A stretch of DNA of 15,293 bases from CAZSPL01 sp964608735 (GCA_964608735.1 CAZSPL010000078.1:1-15293); one strand, 5' to 3'. Shown: positions 1 to 6,681, counted from the stretch's first letter. Notes: generated by a model from the letters alone, not told the origin. A program made the numbers and translations.

Positions 1-13
1 TTCATCCTGCGTA

Positions 14-42
14 ATGATAGCCGAAAAAATAGGTACAGTCAC
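14..42 (-). promoter_or_regulatory. Possible promoter at the left window edge, nearly leaderless
   Basis: On the minus strand GTGACT (42-37, 4 of 6 matches to the -35 consensus) and TATCAT (19-14, 5 of 6 to the -10) are separated by 17 nt. An ATG follows 8 nt after the -10 at 5-3. The -35 lies within the left arm of the inverted repeat. The same GCTATCATTAC string and the same 8-nt spacing to an ATG occur ahead of the sulfatase-fold gene at 15066-15047. The downstream gene is outside the window, so this is tentative. Confidence 0.35.
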
Positions 43-113
43 CTGTTTCGCTCGTCGTTTCGGTAAGGATTCAGGTACCTCGCGCGAAACAGGATGACTG
101 TCCCTATTTTTTC
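23..113. repeat. Long imperfect inverted repeat, REP/RAYT-like or MITE-like, possible bidirectional terminator
   Basis: The left arm (23-51) and right arm (84-113) are reverse complements over about 29 positions with one mismatch and one 1-nt bulge. The outer ends are GAAAAAATAGG and CCTATTTTTTC, and the interior carries ACAGTCA/TGACTGT and CCTGTTTCGC/GCGAAACAGG. The loop (52-83) contains the palindrome AGGTACCT (73-80). The A6 and T6 runs at the ends give either transcript a U-run at its 3' end, so the hairpin could terminate both the fatty-acid operon and a gene approaching from the left. From general knowledge, repeats containing GGGACAGTCACC-type cores accompany REP-associated tyrosine transposases (RAYTs). 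No transposase is in the window, so the mobile-element reading is inference. Confidence 0.7.
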
Positions 114-267
114 TTGGTTTCGCGGAGGATTCGAATGCGGGGATAGCTATTTGCTCATCACCTACAAGCTCGCGGATGGGTCTTCGTAAGAACTTCGACC
201 AACATGCTCGCTTGTAGGCGGCACCCGCTGGCACCCGAATAAAATGGGAAGTGCAAACAGAACTTGG

Positions 268-322
268 AAAATCCCGCGCTTGATTGCCTTAGAGGTTATT
301 AAAAAATCCCCCGCTTGATTAC
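268..322. repeat. Imperfect 20-bp direct repeat spanning the end of the acyl-CoA dehydrogenase gene
   Basis: Bases 268-287 and 303-322 match at 18 of 20 positions, offset by 35 bp. The right copy encodes the C-terminal residues VIKRGIF up to the stop codon. The left copy, read on the minus strand, would encode AIKRGIF but lies after the stop. This looks like a small local duplication of the gene's 3' end, or a gene-end remnant from an earlier rearrangement. Confidence 0.6.
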
Positions 323-1462
323 TTCACTCGCGATGACGAGCTGCTGGATTTCCGATGTGCCCTCGTATATGCGCTGGATGCGGCTGTCGCGAACGAGGCG
401 CTCGATATCCGTACCCTTGGCGTAGCCGATATCGCCGAAAAGCATCTGGCATTCCTTGACGATGTAATCGCATGCCTCGCTCGCGAAATACTTGGCCATC
501 GCGGCGGGCTTGGTGACGTCCCCGCCCCGGTCCTTCACCCACGCTGCATAATATGTCATCCACCTCGCGCCGTTGAGACGCGCCGCCATGTCGGCGATGC
601 GAAGCTGCACGTATTGAATATCCCGCAGCTTCTTGTCCCCTTCCTTGTGCGTCTTCACATAGTCAATCAATGAACTGAGCGCGCAGGTGGCGACGCCGAC
701 ACTCGATGCGCCCACGCCGATGCGTCCACCGTTGAGGCAGTCCATTATCACTATCTTGAACCCACGGCAGATGCCGGCATCGCTTCCGAGGATATTCTCC
801 TTCGGCACTTTCAAATCTTCGAACACCAAGTCCGCCTGGTGTGATGCATGGATGCCCATCATGTCGGCGAGGCCTTCGACGATGAACCCATCCATCCCCT
901 TCTCGACGAGAAACGGTGTCAGCCCGAGTATCCCCTTCTTCGGATGCGTCTTGGCGAGCACCACGAGCACATCGGCCATGTCGCCGTTGGTGATCCACTG
1001 CTTGCGCCCGTTGAGCAGATAATAATCCCCCTTGTCCTCGGCGCGGGTCTGCACATTGCCCGCGTCGGAACCGGCATTCGGCTCGGTAAGCGCGAGCGCG
1101 CCGATTTTCCGTCCCGATGCAAGCTCCGGTAAAAATTTCCGTTTCTGCTCCTCGGTGCCGTAATAGAGTATCGGCGCGCAACACAGCGAACAATGCGCGC
1201 CCATTGTCGTCGCGACGCCGAGGTCCCCGCGCGCGACCTGCTCGCCGATGATGGCGTAGTTCAAATATCCAAGCCCGGGACCGCCGTACTCCTTCGGCAC
1301 GATGGGCGTAAGCATGCCCATCGCGGCGAGGCCATGCACGATGCCCATCGGGAATTCCTTCGTGTCATCGTTCACCCGGGCGTTGGGAAGTATGACATCG
1401 TCGACGTACTTGGTAATCTTCTCTTTTATCCGAAGGTTTTCTTCGCTAAGCTCGAAGTCCAT
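299..1462 (-). CDS. Acyl-CoA dehydrogenase, last gene of the fab operon
   Basis: A 387-residue FAD flavoenzyme of the acyl-CoA dehydrogenase family, which oxidises acyl-CoA to trans-2-enoyl-CoA and passes electrons to ETF. Family marks are LTEPNAGSDAG (about 126-135), WITNG (156-160) and YEGTSEIQ (366-373), where E367 matches the catalytic base of short- and medium-chain enzymes. Length is normal and all three domains appear present. The ATG at 1462 has a GAGGAG Shine-Dalgarno 8 nt upstream. The gene starts 19 bp after the fabF stop, so it is very probably cotranscribed with the fatty-acid genes. Oddly, the R-x-x-F-G segment that normally contacts FAD across the dimer is replaced by a Lys/Asp-rich stretch (about 270-281). 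A Cys cluster (91, 94, 95) is also unusual. Substrate is unknown; a role in fatty-acid synthesis or remodelling rather than plain beta-oxidation is inferred from position only. Confidence 0.93.
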   Translation of the reverse strand: MDFELSEENLRIKEKITKYVDDVILPNARVNDDTKEFPMGIVHGLAAMGMLTPIVPKEYGGPGLGYLNYAIIGEQVARGDLGVATTMGAHCSLCCAPILYYGTEEQKRKFLPELASGRKIGALALTEPNAGSDAGNVQTRAEDKGDYYLLNGRKQWITNGDMADVLVVLAKTHPKKGILGLTPFLVEKGMDGFIVEGLADMMGIHASHQADLVFEDLKVPKENILGSDAGICRGFKIVIMDCLNGGRIGVGASSVGVATCALSSLIDYVKTHKEGDKKLRDIQYVQLRIADMAARLNGARWMTYYAAWVKDRGGDVTKPAAMAKYFASEACDYIVKECQMLFGDIGYAKGTDIERLVRDSRIQRIYEGTSEIQQLVIASEVIKRGIF

Positions 1463-1481
1463 TATATTCTCTCCTCGAAAT

Positions 1482-2723
1482 CTAACCCCTCTTCACGACG
1501 AGGCAGGCATTCTGCCCGCCGAAGCCGAAGCTGTTGAGAAGCATCCACTTCCAGTCGAGGTCGCGCGCGGCGTTGGGCGTGTAGTCGAGGTCGCATTCGG
1601 GGTCCGGCTCCTCCTGGTTGATGGTCGCGTGAATCTTGCCCTCATCGGCGCATACGAGTGCGGCGGCGAGTTCGACGGCTCCCGACGCGCCGAGAAGGTG
1701 TCCGACCATCGACTTGGTCGAGTTTATGGGGATTTTATATGCCCTGTCGCCGAAGACGAGTTTAATCGCCTCGGTCTCGGTCGGATCGTTGTACGGTGTC
1801 GATGTTCCGTGGGCGTTGATGTAGTCGATGTCGTCGACGCTCAGCCCCGCATCCTTTATCGCGGCTTTCATCGCGCGCTGGGCTCCTTCACCGTGCGGCG
1901 CGGGCGCCGTTATGTGATGCGCGTCGGCGCTGAATCCGAACCCGGCAAGCTCTCCATATATCCGCGCGCCGCGTGCTTTCGCCGCTTCCATCTCCTCGAA
2001 AACAAAAAGCGCGCCGCCTTCACCCATCACGAAGCCGTCGCGAAGTTTGTCGAACGGCCGCGACGCCTTCCCGGGCGTATCGTTGAACGCCGTGCTGAGG
2101 GCTTTCATCGCGGTGAATCCCGCGAGCCCGAGGGGAATAACCGCGGCTTCGGCCCCGCCGCTCATCATACGATCGGCATGGCCGTTCCTGATGAGACTCA
2201 GCGCATCGCCCATGGCATGGGTCGATGACGCGCATGCCGAGACCGTGACATAGTTCGGGCCTTTCAACCCGAATTCCATCGATACGAGTCCCGCCGGCAT
2301 ATTTACGATGCTCGCGGGGATATAGAACGGGCTTACCCTCCGGGGGCCCTGCTCGATGAGGTTCTTGTGGTCGCGGCAGAATACCGACAGCCCCCCGATG
2401 CCGGTGCCGATAACCGTACCGAAGCGGTCGGGGTCGAAGTCCCCCTCCTTCAGCCCGGCATCCTCCATAGCCATGCGCGCGCAGGCGATGCTGAAATGGC
2501 TCACCCGGTCATGTCTTTTCACGGACTTGGCATCCCAGTATTTGACCGGGTCGAATTCCGCCACCTCGGCGGCGATATCGGTGTCGAAGCCCGTTGTATC
2601 GAAGCCCTGGATCTTCCGTATCGCCGAATTCCCCGCGAGGAGGTTCTCCCGGTAGATATCCTTGCCGGCCCCGAACGGGGAGAGGCATCCTATGCCGGTG
2701 ATGACCACCCTTCGTCTATCCAT
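1482..2723 (-). CDS. fabF: 3-oxoacyl-[ACP] synthase II (FabF)
   Basis: The elongating condensing enzyme of type II fatty-acid synthesis; it joins malonyl-ACP to acyl-ACP in the cytoplasm. At 413 residues it has the usual FabF length. The thiolase-fold Cys-His-His triad is intact: C164 in SACASSTH, H305 in NAHGTSTP and H342 in SMVGHLLGASGA, with the conserved K337. The glycine-rich end FGFGGQNA (about 399-406) is also present. It starts at ATG 2723 with a GAGG element 5 nt upstream. It lies 57 bp after fabG and 19 bp before the acyl-CoA dehydrogenase gene. In most bacteria acpP sits between fabG and fabF; here the 57-bp gap is too small and AT-rich, and contains no ACP gene. Confidence 0.97.
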   Translation of the reverse strand: MDRRRVVITGIGCLSPFGAGKDIYRENLLAGNSAIRKIQGFDTTGFDTDIAAEVAEFDPVKYWDAKSVKRHDRVSHFSIACARMAMEDAGLKEGDFDPDRFGTVIGTGIGGLSVFCRDHKNLIEQGPRRVSPFYIPASIVNMPAGLVSMEFGLKGPNYVTVSACASSTHAMGDALSLIRNGHADRMMSGGAEAAVIPLGLAGFTAMKALSTAFNDTPGKASRPFDKLRDGFVMGEGGALFVFEEMEAAKARGARIYGELAGFGFSADAHHITAPAPHGEGAQRAMKAAIKDAGLSVDDIDYINAHGTSTPYNDPTETEAIKLVFGDRAYKIPINSTKSMVGHLLGASGAVELAAALVCADEGKIHATINQEEPDPECDLDYTPNAARDLDWKWMLLNSFGFGGQNACLVVKRG

Positions 2724-2780
2724 AACAACCTCGTCATCATGTATTGTTCCAATTTAAAATACCAATCGGCCGCATTCCAA

Positions 2781-3548
2781 CTAAAAAATTACGCCGCCGC
2801 CGTTGAAATGAAGCTCCTGCCCGTTCAGGTAGGCCGCTTCCTCGCTCACGACAAAATGCACGAATTTCGCCACTTCGCCCGGCTCCCCGAAACGCCTCAG
2901 CGGTATCCTTTCGATGAGTTCCTCGCGGCGTTCATCGGTGAGGGTTTTGAGCATGGCTGTCTCGACGATACCCGGGATGACCACGTTTGATGTGATATTC
3001 CGTCTGCCAAGTTCGAGCGAGAGGCTCTTCGAGAATCCCGACAGTCCCGATTTGCTCGCGGCATATGCGCTCTGCCCGGGACTCCCCGCCGCCGCCGCGG
3101 GGCTGGAGATATACACAAGCCGCCCCCACTTCTTCTTCAGCATATGTTTCACGCATTCCCTTGAAAGATGGAATGTGCTTATAAGGTTGACTGAAAACAG
3201 TTCTTCGACGCTTTCCTGCTCGAGGCGCACAAGGAATCCCTCGAGGTTTATCCCGGCGTTGTTGATGAGGATATCCGGCTGCCCGAGTTCCTCGACTACC
3301 CTGTCTACGAACCCGGCTATCTTATCAATTTTCCGAAGGTCGCACTTGAAAGCTCCCGCCTTCGCGCCCATCGACTCCAACTGCTCCACGACCTCCCGCG
3401 CCCGCGCTTCGTGCTCGTTGTAATGCACCGCCACCGTCGCGCCGGCAAGGCCGAGTTCGAGGGCGATTGCCCCGCCGATTCCACCGGATGCGCCGGTCAC
3501 GATGGCGAGATGTCCCGTTAAATCGCAGAATGGTTTCTTATCCGGCAA
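2781..3548 (-). CDS. fabG: 3-oxoacyl-[ACP] reductase (FabG), probable TTG start
   Basis: An SDR-family reductase that reduces 3-oxoacyl-ACP to 3-hydroxyacyl-ACP with NADPH. Counting from the proposed TTG start (255 residues), it has the cofactor motif TGASGGIG (18-25), NNAG (96-99), N121, S149 and the YxxxK pair Y162/K166, plus the PG motif after the last core strand. Upstream on the minus strand is GGAGGTGAG, a near-perfect Shine-Dalgarno. A GTG at 3557 lies inside that element and so cannot use it, whereas the TTG at 3548-3546 sits 8 nt after GGAGG, so I choose TTG. The gene overlaps the end of fabD by 11 nt (20 nt if GTG were used), implying translational coupling. The C-terminus NGGGVIF differs slightly from typical FabG. 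Because SDR enzymes are numerous, the FabG call leans on operon context. Confidence 0.93.
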   Translation of the reverse strand: MPDKKPFCDLTGHLAIVTGASGGIGGAIALELGLAGATVAVHYNEHEARAREVVEQLESMGAKAGAFKCDLRKIDKIAGFVDRVVEELGQPDILINNAGINLEGFLVRLEQESVEELFSVNLISTFHLSRECVKHMLKKKWGRLVYISSPAAAAGSPGQSAYAASKSGLSGFSKSLSLELGRRNITSNVVIPGIVETAMLKTLTDERREELIERIPLRRFGEPGEVAKFVHFVVSEEAAYLNGQELHFNGGGVIF

Positions 3549-4500
3549 CCGACTCACCTCCGGAAATGGATGATTTCATCGAAGCGAGGTCGTCGGGATG
3601 ACCGAAATTCGCGAGGACAACTTTGCGCTCCGTCGGCACTATGCGCTTGTTAAGTCCCGTGAGAACTTTCCCCGGGCCGACTTCGATGATGGCATCGATG
3701 TTTTCGTCGAGAAGATACTTCACCGATTGATGATACAGCACCGGGTGGTCTATCTGCTTTGCGAGCAAGTCCTTGATGGAATCGACGCCGCTGTACGGCA
3801 TCGCCGAATAATTCGCGATGACCGGCACCGATGGCTCGCTGAAATGAACTTTCTCAAGCTCGGCGGAGAAATTCTTGACCGCCGGTTCCATCAGGCTCGA
3901 ATGGAACGGGGCGGAGACGTTGAGCAAGATGCATCGCTTCGCACCGAGCCCGGGGGCAATTTCGCATGCCTTCTCGATGGCGGATTTCGCGCCCGAGATG
4001 ACAATCTGGTTCGGCGCGTTGTAGTTGGCCAGATCGATAGTCTTGCCGTTGCGCGCCTTGTCGATAAGAACCCCGGCCTGGAACCCGGTAAGTCCCATCA
4101 CCGCCGCCATCGCGCCTTCGCCAAGCGGGCATGCCTGTTGCATGAATTTCCCGCGAAGATGCACCAGCCTCACGGCGTCCTCGAACGAAACGGCATCCGC
4201 CGCGCAAAGGGCGGTATATTCCCCCAGCGAATGCCCGATGAGGTAATCCGGTCCCGGTATCCCCTCCTCCCGGAGCGCCCGGTACGCCGCGTAACTCACC
4301 AGCAATATCGCGGGCTGCGCGTTCTCGGTCTTCGTCAGTTCTTCGATGGGACCCGATTCAATCAACCGCGCGATGTCATACCCCAGCACATCATTCGCCT
4401 TGGCGAACAACTCCGCCGCGAATGGATATTTCTCCTTCAGTCCGATTCCCATGCCGACTTCCTGCGAAGCCTGCCCGGGAAATACATATGCTATTTTCAT
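3538..4500 (-). CDS. fabD: Malonyl-CoA:ACP transacylase (FabD)
   Basis: Transfers malonate from CoA to ACP, supplying the extender for chain elongation. From ATG 4500 the protein is 320 residues, a normal FabD length. It begins MKIAYVFPGQASQ, matching the family's N-terminal strand and GQxSQ oxyanion motif. The GHSLGEYTAL elbow holds nucleophile S91. R116 in the LRGKFMQ segment binds the malonyl carboxylate, H200 in SAPFHSSLM is the catalytic His, and Q249 and GPGKVLTGL (275-283) are conserved. In-frame ATGs at 4512 and 4548 would extend it upstream; the 4548 start would overlap fabH. I prefer 4500 because it matches the family's start, with a weak GAGTG five to six nt upstream. It follows fabH by 35 bp and overlaps fabG. 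Confidence 0.95.
   Translation of the reverse strand: MKIAYVFPGQASQEVGMGIGLKEKYPFAAELFAKANDVLGYDIARLIESGPIEELTKTENAQPAILLVSYAAYRALREEGIPGPDYLIGHSLGEYTALCAADAVSFEDAVRLVHLRGKFMQQACPLGEGAMAAVMGLTGFQAGVLIDKARNGKTIDLANYNAPNQIVISGAKSAIEKACEIAPGLGAKRCILLNVSAPFHSSLMEPAVKNFSAELEKVHFSEPSVPVIANYSAMPYSGVDSIKDLLAKQIDHPVLYHQSVKYLLDENIDAIIEVGPGKVLTGLNKRIVPTERKVVLANFGHPDDLASMKSSISGGESVAG
3549..3561 (-). promoter_or_regulatory. Strong ribosome binding site deciding the fabG start
   Basis: The minus strand reads CCGGAGGTGAGTCGG from 3562 towards a TTG at 3548. GGAGGTGA is close to a full anti-Shine-Dalgarno match. Its position favours TTG (8-nt spacing) over the GTG that overlaps the element itself. It lies entirely within the 3' end of fabD. 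Confidence 0.65.
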
Positions 4501-4535
4501 GGTTTCACTCATTTGTATATACAGTCGCGCCCCGG

Positions 4536-5540
4536 CTAAATCCGCCATGTTATCGTCGCGCCGCCCCATGTGAAGCCGCCGCCGAATGCGGTAAGCAGCA
4601 CCTTGGTCCCCTTCTTGAGCTTTCCTTCCTTATGGGCGGCATAAATACCGTATGGAATCGACGCCGCCGTTGTGTTGCCGACCTTGTCGATAGTCACATA
4701 GTTCTTCGATGTATCGAGCTTGAGATACTTCACCGTCGCGTCAACGATGCGGATATTCGCCTGGTGCGCGAAGAACACGTCGACGTCATCGGTAGTCCAG
4801 CCGGTCTTGCCGAGGACGATATCACATGACTCGGCCATGCGCCGTACGGCGTGCTTGAAAACCTCCCGCCCTTCCATGTATACATATTGTTCGCCCGCCT
4901 GCAGGCGTTCCACGGTCACCGGCATCTTCGAGCCGCAGGTCTTCTGATGCAGAAGCGGCCATTTGGAGCCGTCGGAACCGAGGTGCAGCGCATGTATTCC
5001 CGGCTCATCTGACGGTTCGAGCAGCACCCCGGCGGCCGCATCGCCGAAAAGGAAACATGTGCCGCGGTCCTCATAATTCAGTATCCTCGACATGCTTTCC
5101 GCCCCGATGACCATGACCTTGTCGCAAAGCCCGCACGCCACCATCGCGTATCCCTGCGACAAGCCGTAGAGGAAGCCGGTGCAGGCGGCGAGGATATCAT
5201 AACTCGGCACATCGGTCGCACCGATTTTCCATTGTATTAAATTCCCGGTGGATGGGAAAATGTGATCGGGTGTAACCGTCGCGCAGATTATCATGCCGAG
5301 TTCGGTCGGTTCGATACCGCGCGTTTCGAGTATCTCCCTCGCGGCCCTCGCCGCAAGATCGCTCGTGGCTTCTTCGGGTGCGACGCGCCTCCGCTCGACG
5401 ACACCGGAACGCGTGCGAATCCATTCATCCGATGTGTCAATGATGCTCTCGAAGTATTTGTTGTCGAGGATTTCCTCGGGGAGACAGGCTCCCACCGCTG
5501 TTATCGCTACATTTCGTACTGCTTCAGGATTCAATTTCAC
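4536..5540 (-). CDS. fabH: 3-oxoacyl-[ACP] synthase III (FabH)
   Basis: Initiates fatty-acid synthesis by condensing a short acyl-CoA with malonyl-ACP. The 334-residue protein has the KAS III triad: C120 in ILAACTGFLYGL, H259 in FAHQANIRI and N289 in VGNTTAASIP, with the closing loop AFGGGFTWG near 318-326. The start is a GTG at 5540 with AAGGA 5 nt upstream, and the gene overlaps the 3' end of plsX by 17 nt, so the two are likely translationally coupled. The order plsX-fabH-fabD-fabG is the classic bacterial arrangement. Primer specificity (acetyl or branched) cannot be read from the sequence with confidence. Confidence 0.97.
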   Translation of the reverse strand: MKLNPEAVRNVAITAVGACLPEEILDNKYFESIIDTSDEWIRTRSGVVERRRVAPEEATSDLAARAAREILETRGIEPTELGMIICATVTPDHIFPSTGNLIQWKIGATDVPSYDILAACTGFLYGLSQGYAMVACGLCDKVMVIGAESMSRILNYEDRGTCFLFGDAAAGVLLEPSDEPGIHALHLGSDGSKWPLLHQKTCGSKMPVTVERLQAGEQYVYMEGREVFKHAVRRMAESCDIVLGKTGWTTDDVDVFFAHQANIRIVDATVKYLKLDTSKNYVTIDKVGNTTAASIPYGIYAAHKEGKLKKGTKVLLTAFGGGFTWGGATITWRI

Positions 5541-6579
5541 TCATTTCCTTCTCGATTTTTTTCCACAGTTCGGCCTCCCCGAGTTTTGCCGCCATTCGTA
5601 TGCCGTTCCTTATCGCTTTCGCATCGGAACGCCCGTGCCCGATGAGAATGTTCCCCTTCAGCCCGAGAAACACACCGCCGCCCCATTCCTTCCAGTCGAT
5701 ACGCCGCTTCATCCGCGAAAGCGCGGGCATCAGGAGAAACGCCCCGAGCTTGCTGCGGAAATCCTTCTTGAACTCCGATTTCATCACGCTGCCCACGAAG
5801 CCGGCGGTTCCTTCCGCTACCTTCAGCAGCGTGTTGCCCATGAAGCCGTCACAGACTACCACATCGCAGGGGAGTTCCGGAATGCCGTTCCCCTCGACAT
5901 TACCCACGAAATTCAGCTTCGAGCTCGCGAGCAGGCCGTATGCCGCGCGTACCGTCCCATTCCCCTTCCATTTCTCCTCACCGATATTCAACAGGCCTAT
6001 ACGTGGATTCTTCCGCCCCATTATTTCCTCCGCGTACACTTTCCCCATGTGCGCGAAAATGAGAAGGTCCTTGGGTTCGCAATCCGGCGATGCGCCGACG
6101 TCGAGTATCAGGATTTCCTCCTCGGTGTTCGTCGGGAACGTTATCGTCAGCCCGGAATGGTCGATGCCGTCGATGAATCCGAGTTGCGACCTTCCCCCGA
6201 GCGCGAACGCGCCGGTGTTCCCTGCGGAGAATGCGGCCACCGCACGGCCTTCCCGTACTTCATTTATAGTAAGCCAGTTGCTTGATTGCTTCTTGCGGAT
6301 GACCTGCGTGGGAGATTCATTCATGCTCACCCTGTCGGGCGCATGGACCAATGTGACGCTTCCGGGACGCTTTACCGTTGCTTTTTCGACCAGCAGCCCT
6401 ATCAGCGCTTCATCGCCCACGAGGATGCATTCGATGCCGTTGTCGTTCGCGGCCATGACAGCGCCCGCCACCGGCATCTCCGGCGCATAATCCCCCCCCA
6501 TGGCATCTATCGCGACTTTCGCGCTTATCGTAGTGCCTCCACGCCCGTATGGGCGGAAATTGACCGGCAATGGTAACAT
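5524..6579 (-). CDS. plsX: Phosphate acyltransferase PlsX
   Basis: Converts acyl-ACP and phosphate to acyl-phosphate, the donor used by PlsY at the first step of phospholipid synthesis; it is a peripheral membrane enzyme. Recognisable stretches are AIDAMGGDYAPE near the N-terminus, NTGAFALGGR, the GLLNIGEE/KGN segment, CDVVVCDGFMGNTLLK and GGGVFLGLKG with IGHGRSDAKAI near the end. The start is uncertain. ATG 6591 lies 1 nt after a TATAAT box, so a transcript from that promoter would not contain it. ATG 6579 and TTG 6570 are in frame but have no Shine-Dalgarno and add a tail not usual for PlsX. An ATA at 6528 follows GGAGG by 7 nt and would give 334 residues, the family length. I report 6579 as the first standard start compatible with the promoter, and flag ATA 6528. 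It overlaps fabH by 17 nt. Confidence 0.95.
   Translation of the reverse strand: MLPLPVNFRPYGRGGTTISAKVAIDAMGGDYAPEMPVAGAVMAANDNGIECILVGDEALIGLLVEKATVKRPGSVTLVHAPDRVSMNESPTQVIRKKQSSNWLTINEVREGRAVAAFSAGNTGAFALGGRSQLGFIDGIDHSGLTITFPTNTEEEILILDVGASPDCEPKDLLIFAHMGKVYAEEIMGRKNPRIGLLNIGEEKWKGNGTVRAAYGLLASSKLNFVGNVEGNGIPELPCDVVVCDGFMGNTLLKVAEGTAGFVGSVMKSEFKKDFRSKLGAFLLMPALSRMKRRIDWKEWGGGVFLGLKGNILIGHGRSDAKAIRNGIRMAAKLGEAELWKKIEKEMSEIES
6536..6540 (-). promoter_or_regulatory. GGAGG Shine-Dalgarno preceding an ATA codon in plsX
   Basis: The minus strand has GGAGG at 6540-6536, then a 7-nt spacer, then ATA at 6528-6526 in the plsX frame, followed by codons for SAKVAIDAMGGD. The spacing is ideal for initiation, and the encoded protein would begin as PlsX proteins usually do. 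No ATG, GTG or TTG lies in frame between 6568 and the conserved AMGG methionine. Confidence 0.5.
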
Positions 6580-6592
6580 ACCGGCGGGCATA

Positions 6593-6601
6593 ATTATAGC
6601 A
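6593..6601 (-). promoter_or_regulatory. Extended -10 promoter for the fab operon
   Basis: The minus strand reads TGCTATAAT (6601-6593), a consensus extended -10. No good -35 is visible at 16-18 nt upstream, which extended -10 promoters tolerate. Transcription would begin near 6587-6585, only a few bases before ATG 6579 and after the ATG at 6591. It lies just downstream of a terminator-like hairpin, consistent with a separate transcription unit for plsX and the fab genes. Confidence 0.6.
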
Positions 6602-6614
6602 AACAGGCTACGCT

Positions 6615-6640
6615 AAAAACGATACCCGCATAGTAGCGGG
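6615..6640 (-). terminator. Possible weak intrinsic terminator after the TPR gene
   Basis: On the minus strand a 5-bp GC stem, CCCGC (6640-6636) with GCGGG (6629-6625) around loop TACTAT, is followed after TATCG by a run of five T (6619-6615). The stem is short and the T-run is offset, so termination would be partial at best. It lies between the TPR gene stop at 6682 and the plsX promoter. Confidence 0.4.
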
Positions 6641-6681
6641 CTTGCATGGTTCTGCGACAGAAATCGTCACCAAATGCTCTA

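Larger units (their letters stand above)
1..298. other. Non-coding region downstream of the fatty-acid operon
   Basis: I see no convincing gene here on either strand. It holds a long imperfect inverted repeat (23-113), a second inverted repeat with 9-bp arms CCTACAAGC (161-169) and GCTTGTAGG (210-218) around a 40-nt loop, a short tandem GGCACCCG pair (220-227 and 230-237), and a near-copy (268-287) of the last bases of the neighbouring acyl-CoA dehydrogenase gene. At the extreme left end the minus strand reads a -10-like TATCAT (19-14) followed 8 nt later by an ATG (5-3), so another minus-strand gene may begin at the window edge. Confidence 0.6.

Noticed and set aside
161..218. CCTACAAGC/GCTTGTAGG inverted repeat as the operon terminator
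   Set aside because: The 9-bp stem has a 40-nt loop and no T-run, so it is a poor intrinsic terminator; the larger palindrome at 23-113 is a better candidate.
220..237. Tandem GGCACCCG pair as a repeat array or CRISPR start
   Set aside because: Only two short copies 10 bp apart; no further units or spacers. No CRISPR array is visible anywhere in the window.
1302..2228. A 308-codon plus-strand open frame
   Set aside because: It is antisense to the acyl-CoA dehydrogenase and fabF genes, both with complete catalytic motifs; the translation is Arg/His/Val-rich with no family features, typical of a GC-driven shadow frame.
2724..2780. Possible internal promoter before fabF
   Set aside because: The gap is AT-rich with several TTGG strings, but no -35/-10 pair with acceptable spacing can be read.
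4501..4569. Longer FabD from ATG 4548 or further upstream
   Set aside because: It would overlap fabH and add residues absent from FabD proteins; the conserved MKIAYVFPGQ begins at 4500.
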